Source: Verrucomicrobiales bacterium
GTDB taxonomy: Bacteria > Verrucomicrobiota > Verrucomicrobiia > Verrucomicrobiales > V1-33
DNA: 64,000 nt
Reading direction: 5' to 3'
Assembly: GCA_018003315.1 (NCBI GenBank)
Contig: JAGNEJ010000008.1
Location: 1 to 64,000, forward strand
Shown here: piece after piece, positions 62,402-64,000 of the stretch
Layout: each line of letters begins with the position of its first letter
Position numbering within the stretch: the stretch's first letter is position 1
Made by a program: the position numbers and the translations under genes
Notes under the pieces: model-generated
What the model was told of the DNA's origin: nothing
Databases searched by the model: none
Seen by the model: only the letters and a program-made list of their open reading frames with translations

Positions 62402-63817
62402 TCAAACCGCTGCCCACTGGCCGAGCTGTTCGGGGAAGGGACAGCCGATGCAGTCGGTGGCGTCCACCATGCAGAAATCCTCCAGCAACTGGATGAGCGC
62501 CTGTTGGTGAAACACCCTGGCGCCGAACGCTTCCGCCAGCGGCGTCCCGCCGAACAAACGCAAGGCCGCCAGGGTGGATTTTTCGTTGGATAGGGGTGCG
62601 GACAGTTGGCAATAGCTGGACCACAGCGGCTCGCGCTGCGGCACCAGCATGGGAAAGGCGAGATTTGCCAGCAGATCGGCAATGCGTGCCGCGCCCACCA
62701 GGGCCAGGCGCTTGGCGCTGGGTCGGGATGTCAGGGTGTAGTGAACGTCCCAGTAGGGATGCGTCAGGGCGCGGAAGGTTTTGGCAAATTCCTTTTCTGA
62801 AAAGGAATCCGCCTGCAGGCAGCGCCGGACCGTTTGCCAAGCCTCCGCCACGGCCCCGAGGGCGGCCACGCGCCGCTGCGGGTGATTCGCCGGACGGACC
62901 GCGGAAAAATTCCAGTGCAGCGGGCGGCGCTGCGCCTCGCCGGCGAATTCGGCGCGCCGTTTCCACCAGATTTCCCACAGGGAACGCAGGTAGGTGCGGG
63001 TGTCGGTGTCGGCATCGTCAAAGGAAACGCCATCCAGAAATCCCGCAGCGCCGAAGAGCAGTGCCTCGCGTTCCCTGGGGTGCTGGCGCAGGTGTTTCAG
63101 GGGAAAACGCTGGGCCAGCACCGTCATTGGCAGCTTGTTTTTGCGGTATCCCAGCGCTTCGGCCACCGCCTGGAAGGCTGCCTGATCCCACCCGTGAATG
63201 GCGGCCACGCGCCGCCACCGCTGGGCTTTGCGTTCCAGGCGGAACCGCGCGGCGGCTTCCAGCAGGGATTCCACCCGCTGCCGCGGCCAGTCGCGCAGCA
63301 CCGCGCTGCAGCGGCCCGGATGCGCCGCCGGTTGATTCATGGCCGGGCGGGCGTCCGCCACCGCACCGTCCAGCAGCACCTGGGGCACGTTGCGGTGACT
63401 GGCATTGCGGGTGAAAAATTCCCCGCCGCCGCGCTTCAGAAACAGATGGAGCACCACATCCTCGTAGGCGGGATTTTCCGCATGGCGGTGCCGCTCCCAG
63501 TCGCGGTCCTCCAAGTCCAGCTCCATGCTGCCGCGCAGCCGCTGCCCGTCCACCGTCACCGCACATTCCCGGAAATCCGGCCCCGCACCGTGGTTCCACC
63601 AGCCAAACTGGATGATTTCCACCGCCCGTCCATCCGTGGTGGAAAACCGGCGTCCGAATTCACCCGCAAACCATTTGCTCTGCCACTCCAGTTCGGAATG
63701 CAGCCGCGGCTGGGCGGCAAAAAAATCCTCATCCTGAAACCGGCGCTGCGGAAATGCCCCGCACACCAGATTCCGGTAGCGCCGGGCGAGCGGTGAAAAT
63801 TCCTCCGGCTGCTCCAT
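62402..63817 (-). CDS. DUF2851-family protein
   Basis: A 471-residue protein whose N-terminal half matches DUF2851: ELEWQSKWFAGEFGRRFST, IIQFGWWNHGAGPDFRECAV, SMELDLEDRDWERHRHAENP and YEDVVLHLFLKR. The end carries CMVDATDCIGCPFPEQ, also typical of the family, which may bind a metal through its cysteines. The function is unknown; nuclease-like or metal-binding ideas are speculation. Its start is 12 nt downstream of the stop of the incomplete gene at the window edge, so the two are probably co-transcribed. Confidence 0.88.
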   Translation of the reverse strand: MEQPEEFSPLARRYRNLVCGAFPQRRFQDEDFFAAQPRLHSELEWQSKWFAGEFGRRFSTTDGRAVEIIQFGWWNHGAGPDFRECAVTVDGQRLRGSMELDLEDRDWERHRHAENPAYEDVVLHLFLKRGGGEFFTRNASHRNVPQVLLDGAVADARPAMNQPAAHPGRCSAVLRDWPRQRVESLLEAAARFRLERKAQRWRRVAAIHGWDQAAFQAVAEALGYRKNKLPMTVLAQRFPLKHLRQHPREREALLFGAAGFLDGVSFDDADTDTRTYLRSLWEIWWKRRAEFAGEAQRRPLHWNFSAVRPANHPQRRVAALGAVAEAWQTVRRCLQADSFSEKEFAKTFRALTHPYWDVHYTLTSRPSAKRLALVGAARIADLLANLAFPMLVPQREPLWSSYCQLSAPLSNEKSTLAALRLFGGTPLAEAFGARVFHQQALIQLLEDFCMVDATDCIGCPFPEQLGQWAAV

Positions 63818-63829
63818 GCGGCTTTCGGG

Positions 63830-64000
63830 TTATTTTCCGGCAGCGCCCAGCTTCCATTCGGTGCGCATGGTCTCGATCGCCTTGAGTTCGGGCAACTTTT
63901 CCGCGAGCTTGGCGGCGGCAGCCAGCCCCGCGGCCGCCTCCTTTTTTTCCTCGCCGCTCAGATGCCATTCCGCCTGCAGGAGACTGACGCGGATTTTGTC
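63830..64000 (-). CDS. Incomplete protein, C-terminal 56 residues, helical
   Basis: The end of a minus-strand gene that continues past position 64000. The visible 56 residues run DKIRVSLLQAEWHLSG, a Lys/Glu/Ala-rich helix, then MRTEWKLGAAGK and a TAA stop at 63830-63832. The Ala/Glu/Lys pattern suggests a long helix or coiled coil. It is 12 nt upstream of the DUF2851 gene. The family cannot be named from this fragment. Confidence 0.7.
   Translation of the reverse strand, partial: DKIRVSLLQAEWHLSGEEKKEAAAGLAAAAKLAEKLPELKAIETMRTEWKLGAAGK

Noticed and set aside
1-64000. CRISPR arrays, insertion sequences, integrases, prophage genes
   Set aside because: No regularly spaced direct repeats, no transposase or integrase motifs and no attachment-site duplication were seen.

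Overview
The window looks like chromosome of a high-GC, Gram-negative member of the Verrucomicrobiota (inference). The reasons are lamin-tail-domain and CotH-type secreted giants, a PEP-CTERM sorting signal, prepilin-like proteins with the Planctomycetes/Verrucomicrobia style N-terminus, Ser/Thr kinases fused to sulfatase-modifying-factor domains, an agarase-like hydrolase, and several secreted proteins sharing a C-terminal D-x-D-x-DG-x-x-N-x-x-E-Y-x-x-G segment. I see no phage, insertion sequence, integrase or CRISPR array.

Layout. 0-9 kb: a secreted Cys/His (transglutaminase-like) protein, a degenerate response regulator, a lamin-tail protein, then a cobalamin riboswitch that precedes a secreted PEP-CTERM-containing fusion protein and an overlapping pseudopilin-like gene. 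9-16 kb: glycosyltransferase, membrane Ser/Thr kinase with an atypical active site, secreted TPR protein, DUF4019 protein, ketol-acid reductoisomerase (ilvC) with a strong terminator. 16-23 kb: ferredoxin, a membrane protein, coproheme decarboxylase, a large kinase-SUMF1 fusion, SCO1-like copper protein, ribosomal protein L19. 23-29.7 kb: secreted GH13 amylase-like protein, MlaD-like MCE protein, YacL-like PIN-TRAM protein, menaquinone methyltransferase, tRNA-Leu(CAG).

29.9-33.9 kb is a tight three-gene operon: a secreted Lon-type (S16) protease domain, a secreted gingipain-type (C25) protease and a CHASE2-like membrane protein without an output domain. 34-41 kb: FHA protein, P1B-4-type metal ATPase, NagZ, two zinc-ribbon proteins (the second behind a near-consensus sigma70 promoter), a small membrane protein and RimO. 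41-45 kb is a minus-strand module of a large SPF-motif scaffold with roadblock domain, an MglA-type GTPase and a roadblock protein, read from an AT-rich promoter region. 45-64 kb: a membrane-anchored PQQ-type propeller, an agarase-like hydrolase, an orphan sdhB, accD, class II aldolase, a Pro/Glu-rich membrane coiled-coil protein, a 2,201-residue lamin-tail/CotH protein, an isolated gspF/pilC, a DUF2851 protein and the end of a truncated gene.

The best candidates for something undescribed are the S16-C25-CHASE2 operon, the riboswitch-controlled PEP-CTERM fusion plus pseudopilin, and the MglA/roadblock module with its duplicated domain and SPF-motif linker. All functional statements come from reading motifs by eye; no database search was possible.
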